A DNA stretch of 64,000 bases from assembly GCF_000002235.5 (NCBI RefSeq), contig NW_022145606.1, positions 52,076,333 to 52,140,332 of the forward strand, given 5' to 3'. Each line of letters begins with the position of its first letter. Position 1 is the stretch's first letter. A program made the translations under genes and the position numbers. Under the pieces are notes generated by a model. That model saw nothing but the letters and a program-made list of their open reading frames with translations, made no database searches and was not told the DNA's origin. This document shows, piece after piece, positions 9,561-18,719 of the stretch. The DNA comes from Strongylocentrotus purpuratus. Lineage: Eukaryota > Echinodermata > Echinoidea > Camarodonta > Strongylocentrotidae.

Positions 9561-11578
9561 ATAGGGTCCAGTCCAATTCCTCCAAGTTAACGACTTTCCC
9601 TGAGATTTTTCAGGGAGATCCATGAAATTGGCCGTGCCTCCAAGCCAAAGTACTAGTCTTTGCTTGACAGCATTTTGAAGTAGTAATGGGGAAATCTGGT
9701 ATGATCTGGTGATACAATGATTGTATATAATTCCTTAAAAAGTGCCATGTTGTCTCAAAATTAATCTTCTAATTCAAATTAAATGTATAATGACCATTAA
9801 AACTTCCTCTTTTAACATTATTTCCTCTAAAGATACAATAAGGTCTGAAGATATAAACTACTGTGTTATATACATTGTACATGCGTAGTGTATTACACTG
9901 TATAAGTCCATGGTGCACACACTGTATGTAGGCCTAGCTACATGTACATGCACGTACTACTATAGAAACAATAGCGGCATTGCATATCTAACTTCCAAGT
10001 TTTCGAACTATACTAGCGCTGTTACATGCATCTCGCTTGGTGATTACGATTGCATTGACAACTGTATTGTACATATATTTCAAACAGCAAATTCATAATT
10101 CATGTCCAATGTTTACACTATTTCGGGTTGGTGAACTTAGTGCACCTGTTTTAACTTGAGCAACATTCAAATTACAAAAGATGTACAAAATCATTCGTGA
10201 GGCCTTATTACTTTTTTTGGTTTTCCAAAATTTCCAATACTTTCGTGGATTTGTCTTTTTTGTTAATCTGAGATTATCATTTAACTGCTCTATTGTGAAT
10301 GATGATTTATTTTACCAGTAATGGATGACTTCGTAACACATTTTATGTCATCATACATTCTAGTTCAGTTTATAATTGTATTATTCAGACTTATACTTTG
10401 GAGATGTACTTTCTTATTGGAAAATGCCAATTTCAGGTTGAATTCAAACACATCAGATGTGTGAAATGCAAGCCATTTCTACGCAACTTTCATGATTTTT
10501 TTGTTTTAATATGGAATTTAAAAAAAAAAGGGAAACAAAAAAATCTGTATTAAACAAAAATAGAAGTTTGGTTCAATGCAAATTGCAATGAAATTGCTCA
10601 TGCAGAGGGGAGGGGGGTACTCCTCTGTACAAGAACATTACATACTTGCCACCGTAACTGGAAGACTTTTAGGGTTATTAATTCATAGAGGAATAAACAA
10701 AATAATAACATGCCACTGCATGGCTTCCTATGATGACAAGTATTAAAATGCCATAAAATGGATGATTATGACTTGCTTTGCAAGTTATTTTTAAGGAAAT
10801 CATAAAGTTGCACAAACCAGTATTATATAAGTACTATATGAAGGGAAACATAAATGTAGGTTAATGATGGGCAACACTCATGTAAGGTTAATACCTTGAC
10901 TTTTAATCAGCACTTCTCCCTTTTTAATTTACCTTTTTTCCCTTCTCCTTGTCTTCTCCCTATATAGTGTTTCTTATCAGTTCCGCCTCTCTGTCTTCCT
11001 CCTTCTATTCTTGTCTCCTTCCCCTTTTCTTCCTCTTTCTCCCAATTCCCCTTCACCTCGAGTATGCAGTTCACATTTTTACATGCATAATTTCCTGGAA
11101 ACTTATGAAAAAAGGCACTTCAAATTTTGATATATATGGGTAATAACGTTTTAATATTGCGTTGTTAATTAATTTCAATTTCGTTGAGATTGGTATCAAA
11201 ATGTAGATAATTTGATCTACTTTAATATGACTCGAAACTAATGGTGGTTTCAAGGTTCCCTTGAAATATTATTAACAAAATACGTCAAAAGGGCCAATAA
11301 AAAATTAAAATTTCTGAAATATTGTCATTGTGTGATATGATAGAATCTTTCTAATAAATAACTTGTGCTTAGTTTGGTAGTGGCAGGCATCTCAAAAACT
11401 AAGCATGGACATATATAAGCATGATATTTGACTTTGACCCTCTTTATTTTATATCAGCGTGTTGAAGGCCTAGTCTATCGTCATAAACGCATGCTGATAA
11501 TTTCACAAAAAAGTGGAAATATTGATTTGAAATCTAAACAAAATATATTTAAAATGACAACAATAATGCACAATTATT
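9561..11578. other. Interior of the Mutator-like element, no gene recognised
   Basis: AT-rich sequence with short open frames of fewer than 70 residues. A C/T-rich patch lies at 10915-11060. No transposase motif (DDE, zinc finger) was recognised in any frame. Confidence 0.5.
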
Positions 11579-11586
11579 ATTTAAAG

Positions 11587-12045
11587 TAGTGCTGTAGTCA
11601 AACGTTTAACCGTCCGGTATCCGACCGCCCATGGCGGATTCCGTTTTCAATTGGACGGTTTCGTTTTCCCGTTTTTTTTTTTTTTTTATTTTTTTTTTTT
11701 TTAATAATTTTTTTTTTTTTTTTTTTAAGTTTTTTTTTTTTTTTTTTTTTTTTAAGTTTCGATTTATGCCCCTCCACCTGGCACTATGCCTGGCAATGTC
11801 TCCCAGCTCAGTAATCGGTGTGATGACTTACCACTTGGAAACTAGAACAACACTCCAATTTGTCTGTCATCTTGGTTTGAAAGTAATCTTTGTAATAGAT
11901 CTCAATATATATTCATCCAAGTTTAACACATGGTGTACCACAAGGTTCTATCCTAGGTCCTCTACTGTTTTTAATTTACTTTAATGATCTTACACATTAT
12001 TCTAAAACGACATTGTTACTATTATTTGTGACTAGTTCACAAGCA

Positions 12046-12084
<39 letters not shown>

Positions 12085-12161
12085 AATCGTTTAACCGAAA
12101 ACCGTCCGGTTTTGACAGGCGGTTAAACGGAATTGGAGATATCCGTGATGTTACAGCACTA
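11587..12161. mobile_element. Small hAT-type non-autonomous element, 8-bp TSD
   Basis: Ends are TAGTGCTGTA and TACAGCACTA-like (TTACAGCACTA), flanked by ATTTAAAG at 11579-11586 and 12162-12169. Subterminal parts are also inverted: CGTTTAACCGTCCGGT near 11608 against ACCGTCCGGTTTTGACAGGC near 12102. The middle contains T-runs at about 11672-11755 and 12051-12080 around a reverse-transcriptase fragment. The 8-bp duplication and the TAGTGCTG-type terminus fit hAT. Confidence 0.85.
11911..12035 (+). pseudogene. LINE reverse-transcriptase fragment inside a hAT-type element
   Basis: One frame at 11932-11991 reads GVPQGSILGPLLFLIYF-NDL, the highly conserved reverse-transcriptase motif of CR1/Jockey-type LINEs. 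Upstream the frame holds only a few family-like residues before stops near 11893, and downstream it continues as THYSKTTLLLFV before a stop. The D-D catalytic motif that should follow is lost. It is bounded by long T-runs, so it may be a captured retroposed fragment. Confidence 0.7.
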
Positions 12162-12692
12162 ATTTAAAGTTATATATTTTCCAATATTTATCAATTTCCG
12201 GTGCACGTCTTTAAAAATGACCCTTATAGCTTTGTAATAGGGTCTTGCAAATAGACAACGTTGAATCCTGCCGAACGCTAAATGAAAGCGTTTCGCGCAG
12301 CGAAGTATAGTTAGCTAGGCATCTGTGCATGAGGCAAGGGGAGTTCGAAATGTCACATACACCTGTAGCACACAGCAGTACGTGTATGTTTATGCATAAT
12401 TGGGCGCTATCAAAATTACGTAATAAGGCTTGATCTTTTGACCCTTTCTGGACTAGAATCCCACGTGTAAAACGTAAAACATCGCGAGCGAAGTTTGATT
12501 GACAGTAACTTCATGAATATTTATGAATCACTTGTTTGTGAACTTTTGACCCTTGACGTCACATTAAGCAATTGGTCTAGCACAGTTAGTTGGGGACTCG
12601 CGATCACTAAGGATCGCATCACTCGGCTTAACGCTTATAGTCGGCGAATAACAAAAATCAATATAGGGTCCAGAACTAGACTACCCAATCGT

Positions 12693-13190
12693 CTGCTTTT
12701 TCTCATAATTTAATGAAACGTCAAAGCTTCCTCGCTTTGCGCGGGAGGGGGAGAAAATGAATTCAGATAAGGATTAACAGTCGAGAACGGTACAGCAAAT
12801 CGTCTACTTTCTCTAATAATTTAATGACACGCCAAAACTTCGCGGGAGGGGGGAACTGAATTCAGATAAGGATTAAGAGTCGAGAACAGTACACCCAATC
12901 GTCTGCTTTTTCTCATAATTAAATGAAATGTCAAAGGTTTAACGCTCTTTGCGCGGGAGGGGGAGAAAATGAATTCAGATAAGGATTAACAGTCGAGAAC
13001 AGTACAGCAAATCGTCTTCTTTTTATAATAATTTAATGAAACGCCAAAGCTTTCGTGCTTCGCGCGAGAGGGGGGAAGTTCATTCAGACAAGGATTAACA
13101 GTCGAGAACGGTACAATAAATCGTCTCCTTTTCCTAATAATTTAAGGAAACGTCTAAGCTTCTGCCCTTCGCGCGGGAGGCCTATCACCC
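12693..13190 (+). repeat. ~112-bp tandem repeat, right block (about 4-5 copies)
   Basis: Continuation of the array at 8780-9443 in the same orientation, with the same CGTCTGCTTT, AATTTAATGA, GCGCGGGAGGGGG and GAATTCAGATAAGGATTAA anchors. The split arrangement is what the Mutator-like insertion predicts. Confidence 0.85.
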
Positions 13191-13546
13191 ACACCCTCTA
13201 ATGAGCGCGCTTTGAGTGAATCACTTGCTCACTACCGCCCCTCCCTAAAATAAGATCCTAGCTACGCGCCTGCATTAAAATATATAGCTATAATGCTGAC
13301 TAAGTTGACGAAATAATTTGTATATTTATGTCGTAGAGGAAAATGACCATTTGCGCATACTGTACGCAACTACTATAGATAGTCCTTAGGAAATACAATT
13401 TAGCCTTCGGCCCCGGGTATATAGGTTTAAATTTGTAAATATTGGGACATTTAATTTTGTCGGTAATTGGGGGCTAGTTTTGTCGGTAATCGTTGGCCTC
13501 TACACCCCGACACTGAAAAAGGTCTAGAGACGCCCCTGAATATAAC

Positions 13547-13614
13547 ACCATGTCACAGACACTGATAACACGTAGGGCCATGCATCTCAGATTTAACATT
13601 GTTAAACGATCCCT
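13547..13614 (-). mobile_element. TTAA MITE, part 2 of a split copy
   Basis: Continues the MITE begun at 7995, from ACCATGTCACAGACACTG to the terminus GATCCCT, followed by TTAA at 13615-13618. Confidence 0.85.
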
Positions 13615-13618
13615 TTAA

Positions 13619-14064
13619 TCAACGATACACAACGTGGGATAAATTGGGTAAGGACGAGGAATCGTCTTTTTTCCTTTCAAAGACGTCTTCAAATTATAAT
13701 TAGTGTATAAGTGGTTGTCCTGATGCCCAGAGGAGTCGAAAAACGTTGTAAGTCAAAATGTAATTACTACTTCTTTACATTTCGAAAAAAATGTGCCCCT
13801 CCCCACTGTTTGAATCGATTTCCGATGCAGGCTCTGGTGCTCCCTGGAGTTAGGGAAGAAGTAGACTGAATAAATGGTCTAAATAACACAATTTTAAAGG
13901 GAGTTGGTCTACATTTTTTTTTAATGGGATTGCATTGTCCATGATAACAATTAAATTTGGGACAGAAAAAAAAGACTAAATAACATATTACCTACCAATT
14001 TGGTTGCTAGTAGTATGATGGCTAAGGAAAAACACAACTTATTGTTACAGCTTACAATACGGCT
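13619..14064. other. No gene recognised
   Basis: Spacer between two MITE copies. A segment at about 13815-13880 (CGATTTCCGATGCAGGCTC, then CCTGGAGTTAGG) resembles 15260-15335 and is probably an old dispersed repeat. Confidence 0.4.
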
Positions 14065-14068
14065 TTAA

Positions 14069-14454
14069 AGGGATCGTTTAACATTGTTAAATCTGAGATA
14101 CACGGCCCTACATGTTATTAGTGTCTGTGATATGGTGTAATATTGAAGCCCTACAAAAATCTCTTCAAAATGATCAAGAAGTGCCTCCAAAAAGTAAAAA
14201 TCCTTGAGTGACCGGTTTTACCATACTCGTTTCCCCCAATAGACTGTAGTGTTATGAAAACCGTCAGGCGAACGGTTTTCAAAATTTGTAATTCCAATCA
14301 TAAATATCTTAATAATTAGACAGGCGATCGGCTGGTAAAAGTCATGGGGTTCCTGACTGACCTACAGGTTTATAAATATCATTTGCATCATGAGCTAAAT
14401 CCAGAATTTTGTTTCAGAATCTGAGACAAAGTTACCGGATCCCTTTAAGGAAGT
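14069..14454 (+). mobile_element. TTAA MITE, intact copy
   Basis: Begins AGGGATCG and ends GATCCCT, flanked by TTAA at 14065-14068 and 14455-14458. It is in the opposite orientation to, and closely similar along its full length with, 5464-5841. No coding capacity. Confidence 0.9.
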
Positions 14455-14458
14455 AGCC

Positions 14459-16699
14459 CCTTGGTTTTTTTTTTAGGCAATGGGGAAAAGTAGCCCCCAT
14501 AAAAAAATTAATTCCTAGCCCGCGTGTCAGTGATAATATTTTCTTAGGATATGAAAAACGAACAGTTAAACAAAACACTCCTTTTGACAAGTTTTAGTTA
14601 CATGTATATGTAAATCATAAAGCCCCACGTTTAACACAAAGTGAATAAATCATGGGTATCTGAATGTCTGCAATACTCTACATGACATATGTACGCTACA
14701 ATTGCATCTATATTTGCCTTTGCTTGGAATTTAATTAGGTAAAACCGCGTTTAAAAAAAATACAACCTTTAAAAAAAAAAAAAGCCCCCCTGAGCTCCAA
14801 AATAGCCACCTCAAAATAATTAAGGGGGGCTATTTTTTTAAGGGAAAATCTGAAAAGAGCCCTCGTAAAAAAAAAAGTAATTTTTTGGTTGGACAGCACA
14901 CGTAGTTGTTTCGCAATAGACTTCTACATATGGCTATGCATGTTAGCGCATGTGCTAAGAGAACGTGAAAGTGCGGAAAGTTGTGCGACACTGACCAATT
15001 TCGAGCTAAGTTGGAGATCTTTCCGGGGCCCTAAATCTGATTTAATTTTGAGAGTTAAGAAAAGTTGTTTAACTGCCTGATTTGTGCAAGTTTCGTGGCT
15101 CATAAATTATTTTTTAAATTGTTACAGCTGTTGAAACGGCTGTCTGACCGAATACTGGGAATAGACCGAATACTGGGCGCGCTACCATACTCCCTTTGCA
15201 GATTTAATGATAATATCACCCAATCAGCTGTTTTACTAAATACTAGCCCACACGAGAAACCAACAAAACCAACCAAAGCTCCGACGCCTGCGGCGCCGGT
15301 GTTGGAGCTTCCCGGAGTTAAAGTAGACTCTAGGCCTGTATTATAAAATGGCTCTAGTATTTTAAGCATCGTGATTGGTCAATACGCGTCACATGACATT
15401 GACAAATTTTTGATGCAAGCACGATTTTGCAGAAATGAGTGCAGAAAAAGCGCAACAAAAAGTTATATTGCACGTTACCATGGAGATCCAGTGCGCGCGC
15501 GTACACGTAGTACGCGCTTCCTCGAGTGCATTGCAATTATTATAGGCTACGCGTAGCTAATATTGTACGCTCCACCATGATCCCCAGCGCAACGTACGCG
15601 TAGCTTAGCTCTAGCATGGACTTACTAGACCTAAAAAGCAAATTTTTATTTAACTTTTGCCTTGGATTTAGGCCTGTTTTGACATTTAGATTTTATAATG
15701 AAGCCAGGAATTTCAGCTGTCTGATGTAGATTCGTCTCTAGACCCATTGTAGACCTCTGTGGATTTTATTTTTAATGAAATTGAAGGCAATGAATCCCAA
15801 TGACTTTTTGGTAAGCCTGCAAGGTCTTAGTCTAGTAGTAGTAGAACCAACCTAACTCTAGATCTAGATCGAACTCTCGTAGACTCTAACTTAAGATCTG
15901 AAGTTTCGTTTGTTGCTATTTGTGTCGCTATTTTATAAAACAAATAACGCACTTGACCAATTGTGCGAAACGTAAATGCAGTGTTCTACGCTCGGTTTCT
16001 TCAGATGGTTCGCACTGTCAACTCGCCGCAAGCGGCTCGTTGCACAGAGCGGCACCAATCTAAGGAAACCTCGCGCGTACTGCATTCACCGCTATTGCAC
16101 TCTGGGACGTGCGTTATTTGTATATTATTGTATAGGGCCTAGCCCTAGGCCTAACCTAGAATCTAGAAGTAGAAATGTGTGGTCTAGAGTAGCGCACTAG
16201 CGCCCATTTATCTGTAAGATTTACTAGATCTATAAAAATTTAGTATAGAAATTTATTACTCACTTCCTTGACAAAATGATGATCTTTAAAGTAGTTCCAG
16301 CCGGCAGCCTCCAGCATGCAGCTAGCGATCCAGATCCAGTGCAGCATTGTCTTCAGACCGACTATTTTTTCCCACACATAAGTTAATGTGTGGGACTCGT
16401 ACTCATACTTGTACTAGTCTGAGCTAGATCTATGCTTGGTTGGTAAATACTGCATCGATCCTTTCTCGCTTTGTTAAATTATTGCCCTCGAATACCCTTA
16501 CAATTCTTCTTTCCTGGTGTTAATCTAACCTTTCCCCATACTGTGGGTTTTAAAGGAAGATATATGATATCTGGCGAAATGGCAGAGTTGACAGTTGACA
16601 TCAATGTCAGGGATATTTGAAATTGAAATCAAACATTTCGTTCTCTACCACCAGATGGCAGCAAACCTAACTTGAGTTCCAGTCTTCTTTTCTTCAGTT
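14459..16699. other. No gene recognised; mostly unique sequence
   Basis: A small inverted pair of AGTAGCCCC/GGGGGGCTATT motifs at 14452-14510 and 14780-14850 may mark a decayed TIR element. A tandem 17-bp duplication (GACCGAATACTGGGAATA type) lies at 15147-15178, and a CpG-containing palindrome at about 15276-15312. From 15560 on the DNA is rich in CTAGATCT/AGGCCTA motifs. No exon with convincing coding bias was found. Confidence 0.4.
16648..16662 (+). promoter_or_regulatory. Candidate CTCF-type motif
   Basis: CCACCAGATGGCAGC matches every position of the bilaterian CTCF core consensus CCASYAGRKGGCRSY. It is a motif match only; occupancy cannot be judged from sequence. It lies in mostly unique DNA next to a LINE 3' end. 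Confidence 0.35.
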
Positions 16700-17310
16700 T
16701 GTGACCCTCCGACAGGCCATTTTATTGAAAATCAATCTCTGAGTAACATATTCGAATACATGAATACACAAATGAATAACATATAATAGTTCAGAATAAC
16801 ATAAAGACAACTAATATCAACCATAAAAAGCGAATACTGAAACCATAGCATATTGATAATAATAATATGATAATAATCTGTATAATTTATATTCATGCAA
16901 GAAATAGATTTTTTTTTAAACACTGCAACATCATGACTGAAAATAATGTGGGAAATTCAATATAATACTACTAAACGATCAAAATCCTTTTAAAAATTAT
17001 AAATTTTGTAATCGAATTTGTCTGTTTTGTAAGAAAGTATACTAACTTGCCTGGTATATTGTTTTGTTGTCATGGTCTTGAAGGGTAGTATAGACTTTTG
17101 TATTTCAGTATACAGCTTCGTTTCTTTAGATGTCATTCGATTATGATTTAAAACTCTTGGAGAATTAGAGAAACAAATTGTTACAATTCCATCTTATTGG
17201 ATCAGTTCAAGGTTATTAAAACAATAGAGGATTTAGCTAATTCTTCTGATAATTCAAATTAAGACAGACAGATTTTATAAACATCTTAATTCTACAACAT
17301 AAGTATACTT
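16700..17310 (-). mobile_element. Diverged minus-strand copy of the LINE 3' end seen at 1-1300
   Basis: The segments GGACCCTCC-like/GACAGGCCATTTTATTGAAA (16702-16729), GTGGGAAATTCAATATAAT (16948-16966) and AAACGATCAAAATCCTTTT (16973-16991) are reverse complements of the 3' UTR and last codons of the first LINE. Homology extends into the coding part (the equivalent of GGCAAGTTAGTATA at about 17037-17051). Stops and indels make it non-coding. Confidence 0.8.
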
Positions 17311-18085
17311 ATAGGGAAAGTTGAGTTTGGAGGGCCAGTAAATTGTCCGAATCCGATTTTTGAACCTATTTGTATTTACACAAAAAAATTAATCTATATT
17401 AATCTTTGGAAATTCTTTTAATTACTACTCAATGTTCCCAAAACAAACAACATGTTACGTCGGATGATTGAGCAACCATCGCCAACATTATTTCCTGGCT
17501 AAAAAATGGGGTTTTGAACAGTTTAAGGTCGAATTGTTTTGAAGGGGTCCCTAAAAGAGTGTAACTTATTACGTTTCTTTATCGTCACATTTTGCAAACT
17601 TTCTGACCCCTCCATGCAAGAACTCAGCCCTTTATTTAATGTTGTCAAGAAGTCAAAGACGTGGCAATGCACACGATCGTTTTTTTAATATCGTGCCTAT
17701 TTATGCCTTCTCATATAAAAAAAAAACATGCAGTAAGTGACTGGACATCCCCTCCCCCGCAAAAACCCATCAATATTATGAAGCAGTATTAAAGAAACTG
17801 AAATAAATTACACAATATGAAAATGGTTAAAGAAAGAACAAAGATAGGAATATTAAAGATGCCAGAAATATAGCCATGAAAAGAATATCTCAAAAAACCA
17901 CAATTGTTTTGCGGAACAGAGGTTGCATTGGAGACCAGGCGCGGATCCACGGGGGAGGGGGGGGGGGGGGTTTAACAGGCCCGGTTTAAAAAAATGGTTT
18001 TAAACAAAAAATGAAAATGGGGTCCCCTCCAGGCATTCTTCTGACATTCTTTATTTACTTTAACACATGAAACAATTAAAACGCG
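17311..18085. other. No gene recognised
   Basis: AT-rich DNA. A CAGGCGCGGATCC motif at 17938, followed by a G-run at 17954-17970, resembles the terminus of hAT-type MITEs, but no partner end was found. Confidence 0.4.
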
Positions 18086-18377
18086 CAACATTTCACAGTG
18101 AAATAAACAATTTTTCGTAAAAACCTGGATATATATCCTCCTACTAGGGGCAGATCCAGCCGGCGGAAAAAGGGTGGGGCAAATCTTGAGAAAATATTTA
18201 GCGGCGAATTAGCCAGCCAGCGAATAAGCGGGGGGGGGGGGGGGGGGGTGGGGGGTTAGGAGCACTTTTTTTTTTTTTTTTTGGCTTAGGGCGGGGGGGG
18301 GGGATGAGGGCTGTATCCGCCCCTGTAGGAGGCTATATATCCAGGTTACGAAAAATTGTTCATTTCACTGAGAAATG
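18086..18377. repeat. Long-arm inverted repeat with G-rich centre
   Basis: The left arm 18086-18165 (TTTCACAGTGAAATAAACAA, TTTTTCGT, CCTGGATATATATCCTCCTA, AGGGGCAGATCCAGCC) is inverted at about 18305-18377 (GGCTGTATCCGCCCCT, GTAGGAGGCTATATATCCAGG, ACGAAAAATTG, TTCATTTCACTG). The centre is a G-run/T-run at 18229-18302. The AGGGGC-GATCC-AGCC part is typical of hAT-like MITE ends. No target duplication was recognised. Confidence 0.65.
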
Positions 18378-18719
18378 TGTGTGTTTTAGTCGATTTACAC
18401 GTAAAAGTCAATAAAATAAGGCTGGGGGTGGGGGAGGGGCGGCTGGGAAAAATACTGCGGATTCGGGGGGGGGGGGAGCTAGGGAACGAAAAATGTCAAT
18501 ACGGACACTATGTCAACAGTCAACAACAAACAAAATGTTTATTTGTTTTCACTTTCGTTATGTTTGGTGTGAACGTTTTGATTCTCGAACGCCCATGATG
18601 TTTTTATTATTGATTGTTTTACTTTAATTATCATTGTTACATTGGTTCAAAAATAGTAGGCCTATGTTTAGAACAAATTTGAAACTAAATTTCATAGCTT
18701 CTGTACATTGTTTAAGTTT

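Larger units (their letters stand above)
9453..12683. mobile_element. Mutator-like TIR element, 108-bp TIRs, 9-bp TSD
   Basis: Terminal inverted repeats of 108 bp (9453-9560 and 12576-12683) begin TAGTCTA-TTCTGGACCCTA and are about 90% alike. Flanks are CCCAATCGT at 9444-9452 and 12684-12692. The uninterrupted site, CACCCAATCGTCTGC, is present in the neighbouring repeat unit at 12893-12907, so the 9-bp duplication is directly supported. Long TIRs with 9-bp duplications fit the Mutator superfamily. Inside are about 2.6 kb of AT-rich DNA without a recognisable transposase, plus a nested hAT-type element. A second TAGGGTCCAG motif just inside the left TIR (9562-9571) lets that end fold into a hairpin. 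Confidence 0.85.
8204..13538. mobile_element. hAT-type DNA transposon (non-autonomous), 8-bp TSD
   Basis: The left end is CAGGGGCATCTCCAG at 8204 and the right end, read inward, is CAGGGGCGTCTCTAG ending at 13538. Both are flanked by AATATAAC (8196-8203 and 13539-13546). An 8-bp duplication with CAGGGGC-type termini is diagnostic of hAT elements. The disrupted MITE reads straight through when the insert is removed. Without the nested 3.2-kb element the transposon is about 2.1 kb, made of a left purine tract and a ~112-bp tandem repeat. No transposase (RNase-H-like DDE or BED finger) is readable, so it depends on another source of transposase. Confidence 0.9.

Noticed and set aside
9423..12713. 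Two short frames sharing the same peptide (66 and 72 codons)
   Set aside because: The shared peptide is just the translation of the two terminal inverted repeats of the Mutator-like element.
5464..14454. Firm piggyBac assignment for the TTAA MITE
   Set aside because: TTAA duplication is solid, but the AGGGATC termini do not show the usual piggyBac CCY start, and Kolobok also uses TTAA.
15065..15556. Overlapping 60-93 codon frames on both strands
   Set aside because: No coding bias or domain; partly set by a CpG-containing palindrome.
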